The notes under the pieces are model-generated. The model was not told where the DNA came from. It saw only the letters and a list, made by a program, of their open reading frames with translations, and did not search any database. DNA of 64,000 bases from Oscillatoriales cyanobacterium (lineage in GTDB: Bacteria; Cyanobacteriota; Cyanobacteriia; Cyanobacteriales; Microcoleaceae). The DNA lies in assembly GCA_004292955.1 (NCBI GenBank), contig RDXX01000022.1, positions 1 through 64,000 on the forward strand. The letters run 5' to 3'. The position numbers were made by a program, and so were the translations under genes. Below, piece after piece: positions 17,629-26,296 of this stretch (its first letter is position 1; each line of letters begins with the position of its first letter).

Positions 17629-17862
17629 TCATTTTTCGCGATCGGGCTCGTCCTCTTCATATACCATTAAATCCCCCGGCTGACAATTCAGTGCTCTGCA
17701 CAAAGCGCTGAGGGTTGCTTCGTCGATTCGGGTGAGTCGGCGACGGGTTTTGATTTTCGACACAGATGTGGGGTGCATCCCAATTAAAGTAGCCAATTCT
17801 TTATTGCTGATATTGCGATCGGCCATCACAACTGCCAATTTCCAACGAATCACTGCTGACAC
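17629..17862 (-). CDS. Small XRE-family transcriptional regulator
   Basis: The 77 residues consist almost only of a Cro/C1-type helix-turn-helix: KLAVVMADRNISNKELATLI, then MHPTSVSKIKTRRRLTRIDE, then LSALCRALNCQPGDLMVY. This is the YozG-like form of short XRE regulators that bind as dimers. A perfect 28-bp palindrome overlapping a likely promoter stands about 70 bases upstream, so negative autoregulation is probable. No partner gene shares the transcript; the next gene upstream (18077) runs divergently. Confidence 0.9.
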   Translation of the reverse strand: MSAVIRWKLAVVMADRNISNKELATLIGMHPTSVSKIKTRRRLTRIDEATLSALCRALNCQPGDLMVYEEDEPDREK

Positions 17863-17930
17863 TCAACTGCTGGCCATGATATTGCAAGCTGATGTTACCA
17901 TTCTGCAACCTTCAATTTCCCTTAGATTGC

Positions 17931-17958
17931 CGTAACGACAATATATATTGTCGTTACG
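17931..17958. promoter_or_regulatory. Perfect 28-bp palindromic operator
   Basis: CGTAACGACAATAT followed by its exact reverse complement. On the minus strand TTGTCA (17965-17960) and TATATT inside the palindrome make a plausible -35/-10 pair for the XRE gene, so a bound dimer would block RNA polymerase. Confidence 0.75.
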
Positions 17959-18076
17959 CTTGACAAGCGGCAGCGATTGAACTAGACTCAGGATGTACAA
18001 ACGGAAAAGCGATCGCCCCCTGGCCTGGAAAACTTAAGGGCGATCGCAATTCCACTATTCGTGTAATTCAAACCCT

Positions 18077-18304
18077 ATGATATCACAGCCAAAGTCCGTT
18101 CCCGAACTGCTTCGAGAAGAAATTCCTGATGTACCTCAAGGCAAAAAACCGATTCGTTTGTTGTTGTGTGGCGTTCCCAAAGGGGTAGACAGCATTGTTA
18201 ATCTGCTGCACGTTTTGGGTTTTGCACAAGTTGGAGAGTGGAGTCCGCCTGTACCGTCGCCTCTAGCGGGTGAGGTGATTCGGATTTTAACTCGTTACTG
18301 GTAA
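18077..18304 (+). CDS. Conserved-looking small protein of unknown function
   Basis: The 75 residues start MISQPKSVPELLREEIPDVP and end in RILTRYW. I recognise similar short proteins from other cyanobacteria but no domain of known function. The sequence has a hydrophobic core (IRLLLCGVPKGVDSIVNLLH) without a clear transmembrane segment. It follows a HIP1-rich stretch and is divergent from the XRE gene. Its composition is protein-like and no competing frame exists. Confidence 0.6.
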   Translation: MISQPKSVPELLREEIPDVPQGKKPIRLLLCGVPKGVDSIVNLLHVLGFAQVGEWSPPVPSPLAGEVIRILTRYW

Positions 18305-18445
18305 GAATGATTGTGGAGGTCGATCGCACTTTTTGCGTTAAGTGCGATCGGTCTTTGTGTTTTATTAAAGGGCGATCGCCATTTGTCAAGCTGAAATCGC
18401 TTCTTTTTTTTGACAAAGACTATAATCAATAGTAAGTCGTATCAT

Positions 18446-18796
18446 ATGTCAATTCCATCAGAAATAACCGTTCTAGTTGAGCGTATAAAGCAGGAGCTAA
18501 CTCAAATTGAGCAGGAAGCAGGTGAGGGACTAAATATTTGTAGAGCTATCCTAGGGAGCTTTCCAAACAATTTTACCGTGATTCAGATTTCGGGATTTTT
18601 AAACACCTGTATATTTTTCGCAAACACATCGAAAACACAGATTCAGGAACGCATAGAGTATCTCTCGGCAGTTGAAGTCCTGACAAATGATAGAATAGAA
18701 GAGGTGGGGGAAGACTTGGCAATGGAGCTAGGCCGAGTGCTGGAAACTAAAATAAGAGTTAGTAGTATTAAAGCCCGTTTGGAGAATTTACAATGA
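18446..18796 (+). CDS. Hypothetical helical protein
   Basis: From ATG 18446 the product has 116 residues (MSIPSEITVLVERIKQELTQ...). It is mostly helical, rich in Glu and Ile, with a hydrophobic middle (ISGFLNTCIFFANTSK). An upstream ATG at 18410 would add twelve residues from AT-rich leader. No family is recognised. It overlaps the next small gene by four bases (ATGA), so the two are translationally coupled. This arrangement is common in toxin-antitoxin-like or phage-derived pairs but proves nothing about function. Confidence 0.6.
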   Translation: MSIPSEITVLVERIKQELTQIEQEAGEGLNICRAILGSFPNNFTVIQISGFLNTCIFFANTSKTQIQERIEYLSAVEVLTNDRIEEVGEDLAMELGRVLETKIRVSSIKARLENLQ

Positions 18797-18963
18797 CACA
18801 AAAAGAACTCGATGACAAGGAATTGCTAGAAATTTTGGAATTAGCAAAAGACACCGAACAGAAAGCTAGAGAAATGTGTCAAATGATCTCGGCTAATACC
18901 GCTAAATACCAAAAATGGTCGGAAGCTAAAGCTAAACAAGCCGAAAAACAGAAGCAACTCTAA
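18793..18963 (+). CDS. Small charged helical protein
   Basis: This 56-residue protein, MTQKELDDKELLEILELAKD and onwards to KQAEKQKQL, is highly charged and probably a single long helix or coiled coil. It begins in an ATGA overlap with the stop of the preceding gene, which supports real translation. No family is recognised. It ends 16 bases before the convergent end of the gene at 18980. Confidence 0.55.
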   Translation: MTQKELDDKELLEILELAKDTEQKAREMCQMISANTAKYQKWSEAKAKQAEKQKQL

Positions 18964-18979
18964 TGAGTAAAAAGTATAT

Positions 18980-19507
18980 TCAACTCACAGCCAGAAGCTC
19001 ATTCAGCTTATTTTTTAACTCTGGGGATGCCATTAATGGATTATAGACTTCCCCCTCGTATGGTTGCCAAACATAACTAGGACTAAATGGTCGGAAAACT
19101 GGTAATGTTTCTACCCCATGAATAAGTTCCTTTGCTAAAACTAATCCAGGAATAGATAAATTAGATAAATCCTCCATAAGTTCACTATAGGTTCTGAATT
19201 CATCAACTTCAACCCCAACCAAAGCATAGCGAAACCAAGGAGCAAACCGTAGAGCTAGATAAAATAAAATACCTAACTCTGTCATCAAATAAGCACTTTC
19301 AGGGCTATCTATTCCCACTTCACTAATATTATTGGGATAAACCCGACACCACCAGTTTCCATCCATATCTTGAAAAGTATCTGTTCGACATAGACATTGG
19401 CGATTATTTGACAGCATCCATTCTATGCCCTCAAAGTGTTGAGCAAATTTATTAACCTTGGCTTCATCAGAGCCACACTCTGCCGATAAACTGAATATCC
19501 ACGCCAT
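18980..19507 (-). CDS. Hypothetical protein, possible immunity partner
   Basis: A 175-residue soluble, acidic, Trp- and Tyr-rich protein (MAWIFSLSAECGSDEAKVNK...). I do not recognise a family. It lies 27 bases downstream of the Tse2-like gene on the same strand and is very probably cotranscribed with it. An acidic, single-domain protein just behind a predicted toxin is the usual form of an immunity protein; this role is an inference from position only. Confidence 0.7.
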   Translation of the reverse strand: MAWIFSLSAECGSDEAKVNKFAQHFEGIEWMLSNNRQCLCRTDTFQDMDGNWWCRVYPNNISEVGIDSPESAYLMTELGILFYLALRFAPWFRYALVGVEVDEFRTYSELMEDLSNLSIPGLVLAKELIHGVETLPVFRPFSPSYVWQPYEGEVYNPLMASPELKNKLNELLAVS

Positions 19508-19534
19508 TGTTATAGACTCCTATGATATATAAAG

Positions 19535-19981
19535 TTAATCAACTCTTTCCCAATCATTTTGGGTTTTTGCCAATGCTGCCTCATACCTTTCCAGAGACAT
19601 TGTAACTCTTGGCAAAATGCTAACGTGCGTCGGGCTATCTTGGACAGCCTGCAAATCTCCCATAATGTTTATGTCATCAATTTGCCATAGGGAGTCTTTT
19701 CCAGTTCCACCAAATTTTGCAGGTCTGCGAAATGCTGGTAAACTTTCAATTGAAATAGAAACAGACATTCCCTTTGTATTCCTGACGACAACAGCAACAA
19801 GCTCTCCTCGAAACACACGTTCTGAATCTGCTAACAAATAGCCTTGCTCATTTAGATAACCTGTCGGCATTTGCTCAATATCTATGTCAATACCAGGTCT
19901 AACCCCTAATAATCTAGCACTGCGACCTATTTTAGGCTTACCATTTTGCTCCGCCATGCCACGATAGTAAAGTTTTGCCAT
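19535..19981 (-). CDS. Possible Tse2-like ADP-ribosyltransferase-fold toxin
   Basis: The 148 residues begin MAKLYYRGMAEQNGKPKIGR. I see a pattern reminiscent of the Tse2 toxin fold: an N-terminal LYYRG strand, a central Arg-rich block, and a C-terminal segment THVSILPRVTMSLERYEAAL that recalls the THYTIMPAKPM region of Tse2. Tse2 of Pseudomonas is a type VI effector with an ADP-ribosyltransferase-like fold; similar domains occur in toxin-antitoxin pairs. The resemblance is by eye and weak. The gene is the first of a two-gene operon with 18980-19507. Otherwise it should be called hypothetical. Confidence 0.45.
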   Translation of the reverse strand: MAKLYYRGMAEQNGKPKIGRSARLLGVRPGIDIDIEQMPTGYLNEQGYLLADSERVFRGELVAVVVRNTKGMSVSISIESLPAFRRPAKFGGTGKDSLWQIDDINIMGDLQAVQDSPTHVSILPRVTMSLERYEAALAKTQNDWERVD

Positions 19982-20371
19982 CAGCTCATATAGCAGCAGT
20001 TTGATATCATGATATTATACCAAATCTGGCTTAAATACTTGGAGGCGGAATTAGCAGAGTCGGAGAATTCCCGTCTGAAGGAGTTGATACAAAATCCACC
20101 GACACACCTCATCCACCCCTGCAAACCTTCTTCCCCCATGACCCCGATTTACTTCAAACTGTCGTAAACTGGCTCAAAATAGTTCATTTTGAGTCCTGAG
20201 TTATCTGGCCATTCGTAAACCAAAAAAACCGGGTTTTTCGCAGTTTCTGGAAGGTGTGGCGAAGTATTCTGGAAAAAACCCGGTTTCTGATTACCCACGA
20301 ACTAAACTTGGATAAATTTCTCCTGTTTTGTGATATAATTAAAACCTTAAAAAAATAGCACAAAAAAAGCT
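19982..20371. other. Spacer with a REP-like palindrome
   Basis: A 68-bp palindromic repeat (20221-20288: AAAAAACCGGGTTTTTCGCA ... AAAAAACCCGGTTTCT) recurs almost unchanged at 21538-21606. A frame around 20040-20170 (LEAELAESENSRLKELIQ) could be the worn tail of an older gene. Bases 20325-20370 are AT-rich and should hold the promoter of the following gene. Confidence 0.65.
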
Positions 20372-20695
20372 ATGTCGGAAATTACTCTAGACGAAACCAA
20401 GCTTAAAGAATTACTCAAAGCAGCTATTTTTGAGTTAGTAAAAGAACACAAAGAAGTATTTTCGGAAATTGTGACAGAAGCCCTAGAAGATATAGGAATG
20501 GAAAATGCTATCAAAGAAGGCGAAAATACTCAAACAGTCAGTCGCGATCGAATCTTTAAACTTTTGAAGAGACAACACAGTAAATTAGCAGTTCTTTTGG
20601 AGTCCTTTAGAACCGATGAACTTTCCTTGGAAACCGTCGCCCAAGAAGTAGAAGCAGTTAGAAGCGAAATTCATGCCAGAAAAACCAACCATTAA
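20372..20695 (+). CDS. Small acidic helical protein, antitoxin-like
   Basis: The 107 residues (MSEITLDETKLKELLKAAIF...) are acidic and helical, and the sequence resembles the antitoxins that precede PIN-type toxins in cyanobacteria in length and composition. No definite family is recognised. A second start codon inside its 3' end (20673) opens a short frame beginning MPEKPTIKVI, as if a toxin gene had once followed in the normal overlapping way and was lost. Confidence 0.6.
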   Translation: MSEITLDETKLKELLKAAIFELVKEHKEVFSEIVTEALEDIGMENAIKEGENTQTVSRDRIFKLLKRQHSKLAVLLESFRTDELSLETVAQEVEAVRSEIHARKTNH

Positions 20696-20744
20696 AGTGA
20701 TTAAGGAGTTGGCTACAACACATTATTTTAGAGGCATAAAGTGA
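20673..20744 (+). pseudogene. Short remnant overlapping the antitoxin-like gene
   Basis: 23 codons, MPEKPTIKVIKELATTHYFR and then GIK, end at TGA 20742-20744. The first ten residues resemble the start of PIN-type toxins (a beta strand leading to the first catalytic Asp), but the catalytic block is missing. If it is a remnant, the toxin was deleted; chance is a real alternative. Confidence 0.3.
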
Positions 20745-20763
20745 TCATCAATTTAATTTAATA

Positions 20764-21300
20764 TCAATAACCTTCGTGAATTGATTTACATTCCCAAAAA
20801 AATCCAGGCCCAACCGTCAAAACTTGTTCTGTTGGCATGAACAATTCCCAATAAGAAAGTCCAGAATCATCTTGCAAATCTGGCTGTAAAATTAGTTGGT
20901 AATCACCCTCAAAAACTAGAGTGAGACTAATATTATGAGCATAAATCACAAAATCAATCAATTCTTTATTTTCCAATTGCTGCAAAACTTTTTTGACAGC
21001 ATCTATTTCTACCTCATCTATTTCTGCATCTATATCTACTAGCAAGGAAGAGGTTAAGATGCGATCGCCTTGCTTGAAAACCCAAGGTGTTGCCCTCGTG
21101 CCAAATTTCCAACTACCTTTGGATAGATGTGCTAATTTTGGGTGAGTGTAGGCAGACATCTCACCGAAATCTAGCCGTAATTCATCCCCATAACTAAATA
21201 TAACCTGATGGCAAATTTCTCCAATTATCGGTTTAGTAATGACTGAAATAATTTGCTCGATATTTGGCTTTCGATCGGCAATAGATGTTTGAATAGCCAT
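20764..21300 (-). CDS. Hypothetical protein, second gene of a pair
   Basis: A 178-residue protein (MAIQTSIADRKPNIEQIISV...) with alternating strands and two acidic segments (VDIDAEIDEVEIDAV). No family is recognised. Its ATG follows directly after the stop codon of the 66-residue gene with no spacer, so the two are coupled. An acidic protein coupled behind a small basic one is compatible with an immunity or antitoxin role, which is an inference. Confidence 0.7.
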   Translation of the reverse strand: MAIQTSIADRKPNIEQIISVITKPIIGEICHQVIFSYGDELRLDFGEMSAYTHPKLAHLSKGSWKFGTRATPWVFKQGDRILTSSLLVDIDAEIDEVEIDAVKKVLQQLENKELIDFVIYAHNISLTLVFEGDYQLILQPDLQDDSGLSYWELFMPTEQVLTVGPGFFWECKSIHEGY

Positions 21301-21501
21301 TTAAATATCCTCTAAAAATTCTTGTGCTTTCTGGCGGAGTTGTTCATAAGTAAAATCTCCTCTACGGTTTAAAGTTCCACCATAACCATTTTTCTTTTCT
21401 TCCTCAATGAATAAACCAAAAGCAATCCTTAATTCACCTCCCATCTTAAACTCCCTAGCGATCGCATCAACCTGTTTAATATCGCGTTTTCTACCCATCA
21501 A
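21301..21501 (-). CDS. Small protein resembling a polymorphic-toxin C-terminal segment
   Basis: The 66 residues MMGRKRDIKQVDAIAREFKM then GGELRIAFGLFIEEEKKNGY then GGTLNRRGDFTYEQLRQKAQ end in EFLEDI. The layout (D-x-x-x-V-A-R-E-F ... F-x-x-x-I-E-x-x-K ... F-T-Y-x-E-L-R) is like a segment I remember from C-termini of RHS or filamentous-haemagglutinin proteins. It stands alone here, immediately upstream of and coupled to the 178-residue gene. Toxin or accessory function is not shown. Confidence 0.6.
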   Translation of the reverse strand: MMGRKRDIKQVDAIAREFKMGGELRIAFGLFIEEEKKNGYGGTLNRRGDFTYEQLRQKAQEFLEDI

Positions 21502-21537
21502 TATTATCTACTAAAATATCTTGTAAGATTTCTAAAC

Positions 21538-21606
21538 CAAAGAAACCGGGTTTTTCGCAGTTTCTAGGAGGTGTGGCGAAGTATTCTGGAAAAAACCCGG
21601 TTTCTC
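21538..21606. repeat. REP-like palindrome, second copy
   Basis: Almost identical to 20221-20288; AAGAAACCGGGTTTTTCGCA and AAAAAACCCGGTTTCT form the arms. The two copies bracket the 20.3-21.5 kb gene cluster. Confidence 0.8.
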
Positions 21607-21644
21607 GCCACCCATCCACTATTCATTGAAGGTGTTTTACATAC

Positions 21645-23432
21645 CTATGTCTTCGGTACATAAGTCGATCGCACTTGCAACTCCTTCATCTGCTTCTCAT
21701 CCACACCAGACGGCGCATTCGCCAAAATACAACGCGCTTGCTGCGTCTTCGGAAACGCAATCACATCCCGAATCGACTCCTCGCCAGCCAACAACATTAC
21801 CAGGCGATCGACACCATAGGCAATTCCGCCGTGGGGAGGAGTTCCATACTCAAACGCATCCAACAAAAAGCCAAACTTATTGTAAGCTTCCTCAGTCGAT
21901 AAGCCGATCGCCTCAAACACCCTTTCCTGAACATCCCGCTGGTAAATCCGCAGAGAACCACCACCGACTTCTGTGCCGTTTAACACCAAATCGTAAGCTT
22001 GAGCTCTCGCAGTCTTCAGATCGTCAATATCATCGGGATGCGGGGCTGTAAATGGGTGGTGCAATGCTTCCAAACGCTTCTCATCAGCGTTCCATTCAAA
22101 CATCGGAAACTCTGTCACCCACAGCAAATTCATCTTGTCTTTGTCAATCAATCCCAATTCGTTACCGATGCACAAACGCAATCTATCCAAAGTCTTATTG
22201 ACAGTTGTGACATCGGCTGCTGCAAATAACAACAAATGACCTGGTTGTGCACCAGTGCGATCGAGCAATTCCTGTTTTTGAGCCTCTGTTAAATTATCCT
22301 TAATTGCGCCGATCGTATCAATTTCGCCATTCTCCCGCACCCGGATATAAGCTAATCCCTTAGCCCCGGCTTCGCTGGCTTCCTTAAACAAATCGCCACC
22401 CGGCTTAATTCGCACATTAGAAATCGCATCATTCCCGCCCGGAATTGGCAAAATTTTCACAATTCCGCCCGCAGCAACCGCACCGGAAAACACCTTAAAT
22501 CCCGAATCTTTCATCAAATCGGAAACATCGACTAATTCCATACCGAAGCGAGTATCTGGTTTATCGCTACCATAACGATCCATCGCTTCGGCGTAAGTCA
22601 AACGCGGGAAAGGACGAGGCAATTCCACGCCTTTCACACTTTGGAAAATATTGCAGACTAAACCTTCATTTAATTCGAGGATTTCTTCCACAGACATGAA
22701 ACTCATTTCCATGTCCAATTGCGTAAATTCCGGCTGTCTGTCAGCGCGCAAATCTTCATCGCGGAAGCAGCGGGCAATTTGATAATATCTGTCTAAACCC
22801 GAAACCATCAGCAATTGTTTGAACAATTGTGGCGACTGCGGCAAAGCATACCATTCGCCCAAATTGACGCGACTGGGAACCAAATAATCTCTCGCACCTT
22901 CGGGAGTCGATCGCGTTAAAATCGGTGTTTCAACTTCAATAAAACCGCCAACGTCTTCGAGGTGGCGACGCATAGCTTTGATCACCTGGTGACGAAGCTG
23001 CAAATTTCGACTCATACGATCGCGCCGCAAGTCCAAATAGCGATATTTCAAGCGCAAATCTTCGCGCACGCTTTCATTATCCGCCGTCGAAACCTGAAAC
23101 GGTAACTGTTTGCGAACCGCATTCAACAACTCAATCTCATCAGCGTAAATTTCTACTTCACCCGTAGGCAATTTAGGGTTGAGGGAATCTGCGGGGCGGC
23201 TGGTGACTCTACCTGTAATTTTCACCACGTATTCGCCGCGCAAAGCCTCAGCCCCGTGATAGGAATCTGGGGTGCGTTGGGGATCGCTGACAATTTGCAC
23301 TAAGCCCGATCTATCGCGCAAATCGAGAAAAATCACCCCGCCATGATCGCGGCGGCGATCCACCCATCCGTAGAGGGTGACAGTTTGTCCGATGTGTTCG
23401 CTTCGCAGTTCGCCGCAGTAGTAAGTTCTCAT
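21645..23432 (-). CDS. aspS: Aspartyl-tRNA synthetase
   Basis: A class II synthetase that charges tRNA-Asp (and in non-discriminating forms also tRNA-Asn). The 595 residues match the bacterial type. An N-terminal OB-fold anticodon-binding domain comes first ([16 protein letters not shown]...). The catalytic core follows with motif 2 [20 protein letters not shown], then the bacterial GAD insertion (about 290-420), and motif 3 [15 protein letters not shown] near 550. ATG at 23432 gives the standard [10 protein letters not shown] start. Whether it is discriminating cannot be told by eye. It is monocistronic. Confidence 0.97.
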   Translation of the reverse strand: MRTYYCGELRSEHIGQTVTLYGWVDRRRDHGGVIFLDLRDRSGLVQIVSDPQRTPDSYHGAEALRGEYVVKITGRVTSRPADSLNPKLPTGEVEIYADEIELLNAVRKQLPFQVSTADNESVREDLRLKYRYLDLRRDRMSRNLQLRHQVIKAMRRHLEDVGGFIEVETPILTRSTPEGARDYLVPSRVNLGEWYALPQSPQLFKQLLMVSGLDRYYQIARCFRDEDLRADRQPEFTQLDMEMSFMSVEEILELNEGLVCNIFQSVKGVELPRPFPRLTYAEAMDRYGSDKPDTRFGMELVDVSDLMKDSGFKVFSGAVAAGGIVKILPIPGGNDAISNVRIKPGGDLFKEASEAGAKGLAYIRVRENGEIDTIGAIKDNLTEAQKQELLDRTGAQPGHLLLFAAADVTTVNKTLDRLRLCIGNELGLIDKDKMNLLWVTEFPMFEWNADEKRLEALHHPFTAPHPDDIDDLKTARAQAYDLVLNGTEVGGGSLRIYQRDVQERVFEAIGLSTEEAYNKFGFLLDAFEYGTPPHGGIAYGVDRLVMLLAGEESIRDVIAFPKTQQARCILANAPSGVDEKQMKELQVRSTYVPKT

Positions 23433-23964
23433 GGTTGGGGGTTTGTGGACTAAAAATAAAGCTTTTTAATTATGCAGTATGCCTGAACATTGTGCTGAAT
23501 GCAAATTCAAGGGCGATCGCGATCGTGGTTTTGGTGTTGAGTGCAGTAGAGTGCAAGTGTCCGCCCAACCATAGCATTCTTGAAAGCTCTTCTGTTGTAT
23601 TGGCTGAACCCTGAAAGCTTTAAGCCGTAACGCTTAATCCCAGTCGCACCGAAACTGCGCGCGCGATCGGCTATTGACATTACCTCTGTCCAGTTGACAG
23701 TAATATTGAGTTTGATATATTGTAACGGATTCAGGTTTATATGAAGCTATCGTAGCATTAGAGTCAGAAGGATTGCTGTGTTCAGAGCCGTTGAAAGTAA
23801 ATAAACAAGCCTTATCCAAATATTTACTGCTTCTTTTGATCGGTTTACTGACCCCCCATAATTTCTTAAATTCCTTGTGAGTCACGTGGGTAATTCAAAG
23901 TATTGTCGTTTTACCAACCTATGTAACGTATTATGAGAAACTTTGATTCCAAGGAAAGTTTCTC

Positions 23965-24075
23965 GGGAGCATCTCAGTTTGGCATTTATAGTGCTGTCCC
24001 CGCTCGCGAGTAGAATACGCGAGCGGAGACAGCACTATAATAAAAAAATGCTTTTTGCCAAACTGAGATGCTCCC
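23965..24075. repeat. GCATCTCA-ended miniature element, copy 1
   Basis: Terminal inverted repeats GGGAGCATCTCAGTTTGGCA / TGCCAAACTGAGATGCTCCC enclose an inner palindrome built on TAGTGCTGTCCCCGCTCG and CGAGCGGAGACAGCACTA. Four other members lie at 45741-45863, 60192-60310, 60985-61102 and 63417-63540. Confidence 0.85.
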
Positions 24076-24154
24076 AGTTTCTCGCATCTTTTTCTGCCAT
24101 TTGATAAGATTCATTGGCACTGATTAATAGATCGCATTTTTCCATGCTCGGGCT

Positions 24155-24286
24155 AAGGAATGAGAATTAAATAACTTACAATCTTTATTGCTCTTGTGGG
24201 ATGGGCGTCCCGCCCGTCCGTCCTTTCTGGACGGGCGGAAGAGGCCATCCCACAAACTTGTGTAAATTATTTAATTTGCGCTCCTT
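24155..24286. repeat. AATTAAATAA-ended miniature element, copy 1
   Basis: Arms AAGGAATGAGAATTAAATAA..TTACA and TGTAAATTATTTAATTTGCG..CTCCTT enclose the palindrome GTGGGATGGGCGTCCCGCCC / its inverse. Related copies lie at 59561-59656 (left end missing) and 63731-63852. Confidence 0.85.
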
Positions 24287-24335
24287 AATTTCTGATTCTG
24301 CTGAAAAGAAAACTTGCCTATTACTGGTCTGACTT

Positions 24336-24527
24336 TTATAATATTGCCTGCTGTACAGATTTTTCTAGACTTTCAAAACTTTTTAGTTCCATTGCATCTA
24401 TATTTAGGTGAATAATTTCTGCCACCGCTTTTAAGTGGGATTATATTGATTGCTGGTGTGCTGGTGTGATTTTAATTACCTCATGTTTTTTTGGAATTTT
24501 TACTACAAGGTTTTTCATTTGAGACAT
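24336..24527 (-). pseudogene. Small gene interrupted by one stop codon
   Basis: From ATG 24527 the frame reads MSQMKNLVVKIPKKHEVIKI then TPAHQQSI, hits TAA at codon 29 (24443-24441), and continues in the same frame as SHLKAVAEIIHLNIDAMELK then SFESLEKSVQQAIL to TAA 24338-24336, 63 codons in all. The second half looks like a real helical protein. No family is recognised; size and composition suit a small antitoxin-like protein. Confidence 0.4.
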
Positions 24528-24618
24528 TTTTGAAGAGATTTGCATTCATTGAGATGCCTCCGTTACCTCGCTTGAATAGCCGATTCACTCCCCACTGTGC
24601 GGTTAATTAAAAAAAATC

Positions 24619-26262
24619 TTAACTTCTTTTCCAAATCTTAATTTCCCCCAACCAACCCGCACTCACAATAGTCTTAGCATCTGCGCTAATTCCTACAGCA
24701 GTAACATAGCCAGAATGTCCGCTCAAATTACCTCTCAATTCGCCCGATCGCACATCCCACAGTTTTACACTCTTATCCCAACTCCCAGTAACCAGTATAC
24801 TCCCATCCCGACTGATTGCCAGCGACCAAACTCCATCGGTATGTCCGCTCAAACGCCGAATTAATTGACCGTTTCCGACATTCCACAACCCGACAGTACC
24901 GTTGCTGTTGCCGGCCGCCAAAGTTTTGCCATCGGGAGTAAAAGCGAGGGACAAAACAGACAAGTTCTTGCCGCCAATCGTGCGAATTGCTGCACCTGTA
25001 GCTAAATTCCACAACCTAATTGAACCATCTTTGCTGCCACTAGCTAAAGTTTGGCGATCGGGACTAATTGCAACAGCATTCACTAATCCAGAATGCCCGG
25101 TTAAAGTCCGCAGCAATGCCCCTGTTTTCGCATTCCAAATCTTAATCGTTTTGTCCCAACTGCCGCTCGCGACAAATTGAGCGTCTGGACTGACGGCAAC
25201 ACTCGAAACAGCGCCAGAATGCCCGCTCAAAGTGCGGACAACCGCGCCTGTTTCTAAATTCCAAATTTTTACAGTTTTGTCGTCACTGCCGCTAGCTAAC
25301 ACGTTTCCATCCGCACTCGATGCCAGGGCGTTTACCGCTTCCGCGTGTCCTTGCAGCGTAGTTTTTAATTGCCCGCTGGGGAAGTTCCAAACAGAGATTG
25401 TGCCGTTACTATTTCCTGTGGTAAAAGCAGTGGAAGCTAGAGCAAGCGAACTGACAACTTCTGAAGGCCCTTTGAGGGTATTTGTGGCTGCAAAGGCGAT
25501 CGCACTTCCGGGCTTCTGAGGCGGATTATTGACAGCAGTTTTCGGGTTTGCGGCTGTTGGCGATTGGGGAAGGACTGGTAGCGAAATAGTCGATCGCCAT
25601 TTCATGATATTACTGATTTCTACTCCCGCTGCCACGATTTTATCCGAATTGTCCTCTAACCTGACAATGCCGTTAATTGCGACAACTTTTCCCGCATCGT
25701 CAAGCACTGGGCCGCCGCTCATTCCCGCCCTAACTAAGTTGTTGTATACCAAAGTATAGCCATTTAATGGAGTTTGGCGGCCGGTAAATTGACCTTCGGT
25801 AGCGATGAAAATCGGTTGTCTCAGGGAACCGCCGGATATGGGCCAGCCAGCCACATAGGCTCTTTTTCCGGGAGTTGCTGGGGAATTAGCTAATTGGGCG
25901 AGGGGGTAGCTTTGAGGGCTGCTGATGGTGACGATCGCGATATCCGCACCGGGCATTCGCCGCACCAGGCCGTATGATACAGAGTGAGCTTGACCGTCGG
26001 GAGTTACAACCTCGTAATCGCCAGGTTTATCGACTACGTGCCAGTTGGTGAGTATATAGTACGTGCTACCTTGTTTTTCTAAAATTACTCCGGAACCGCC
26101 TTTTGTGCCTTGGATCCGTACCGTGATTTGTTTGGCGACGGTTTTAACTGCGTCGGCGGTTAAGGCTAGGGCGATTGGAGGTGAGGTGAGTGGGATGAGG
26201 GCGATCGTGCTTAGGGCGATCGAAGCACTCAAAATAGCCGGAATTGTTCTGCTGTAGTTCAT
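24619..26262 (-). CDS. Secreted trypsin-like protease fused to a WD40 propeller
   Basis: The 547 residues begin with a signal peptide (about 1-34, ending ALALTADA). Residues 38-235 are a trypsin/HtrA-like serine protease with a full triad: H75 in LTNWHVVD, D107 in GADIAIV and S182 in GMSGGPVLD. After a Pro/Asn-rich linker, residues 265-547 hold seven WD40 repeats ending in ISVWN, VKIWN, IKIWN, IRLWN, VGLWN, VKLWD and IKIWK, one complete seven-bladed propeller. The protein should act in the periplasm or outside, where the propeller may select substrates or partners. Such protease-WD40 fusions are known in cyanobacteria. No neighbour shares its transcript. Confidence 0.92.
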   Translation of the reverse strand: MNYSRTIPAILSASIALSTIALIPLTSPPIALALTADAVKTVAKQITVRIQGTKGGSGVILEKQGSTYYILTNWHVVDKPGDYEVVTPDGQAHSVSYGLVRRMPGADIAIVTISSPQSYPLAQLANSPATPGKRAYVAGWPISGGSLRQPIFIATEGQFTGRQTPLNGYTLVYNNLVRAGMSGGPVLDDAGKVVAINGIVRLEDNSDKIVAAGVEISNIMKWRSTISLPVLPQSPTAANPKTAVNNPPQKPGSAIAFAATNTLKGPSEVVSSLALASTAFTTGNSNGTISVWNFPSGQLKTTLQGHAEAVNALASSADGNVLASGSDDKTVKIWNLETGAVVRTLSGHSGAVSSVAVSPDAQFVASGSWDKTIKIWNAKTGALLRTLTGHSGLVNAVAISPDRQTLASGSKDGSIRLWNLATGAAIRTIGGKNLSVLSLAFTPDGKTLAAGNSNGTVGLWNVGNGQLIRRLSGHTDGVWSLAISRDGSILVTGSWDKSVKLWDVRSGELRGNLSGHSGYVTAVGISADAKTIVSAGWLGEIKIWKRS

Positions 26263-26296
26263 GATTGTGTCAATTTAACATACCCACATATCAACA

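Larger units (their letters stand above)
23433..24335. other. Repeat-bearing spacer
   Basis: No intact gene. An 83-codon open frame at 23634-23885 (minus) has no recognisable product and I do not annotate it. Two miniature elements (23965-24075 and 24155-24286) are listed separately. The remaining unique sequence may contain decayed coding remnants. Confidence 0.6.

Noticed and set aside
20040-20170. Frame LEAELAESENSRLKELIQ as the tail of a lost gene
   Set aside because: Too short and without a start; similarity to coiled-coil tails of other families is not specific.
23634-23885. 83-codon frame on the minus strand downstream of the spacer repeats
   Set aside because: No recognisable domain, uneven composition and no ribosome-binding site; kept as spacer.
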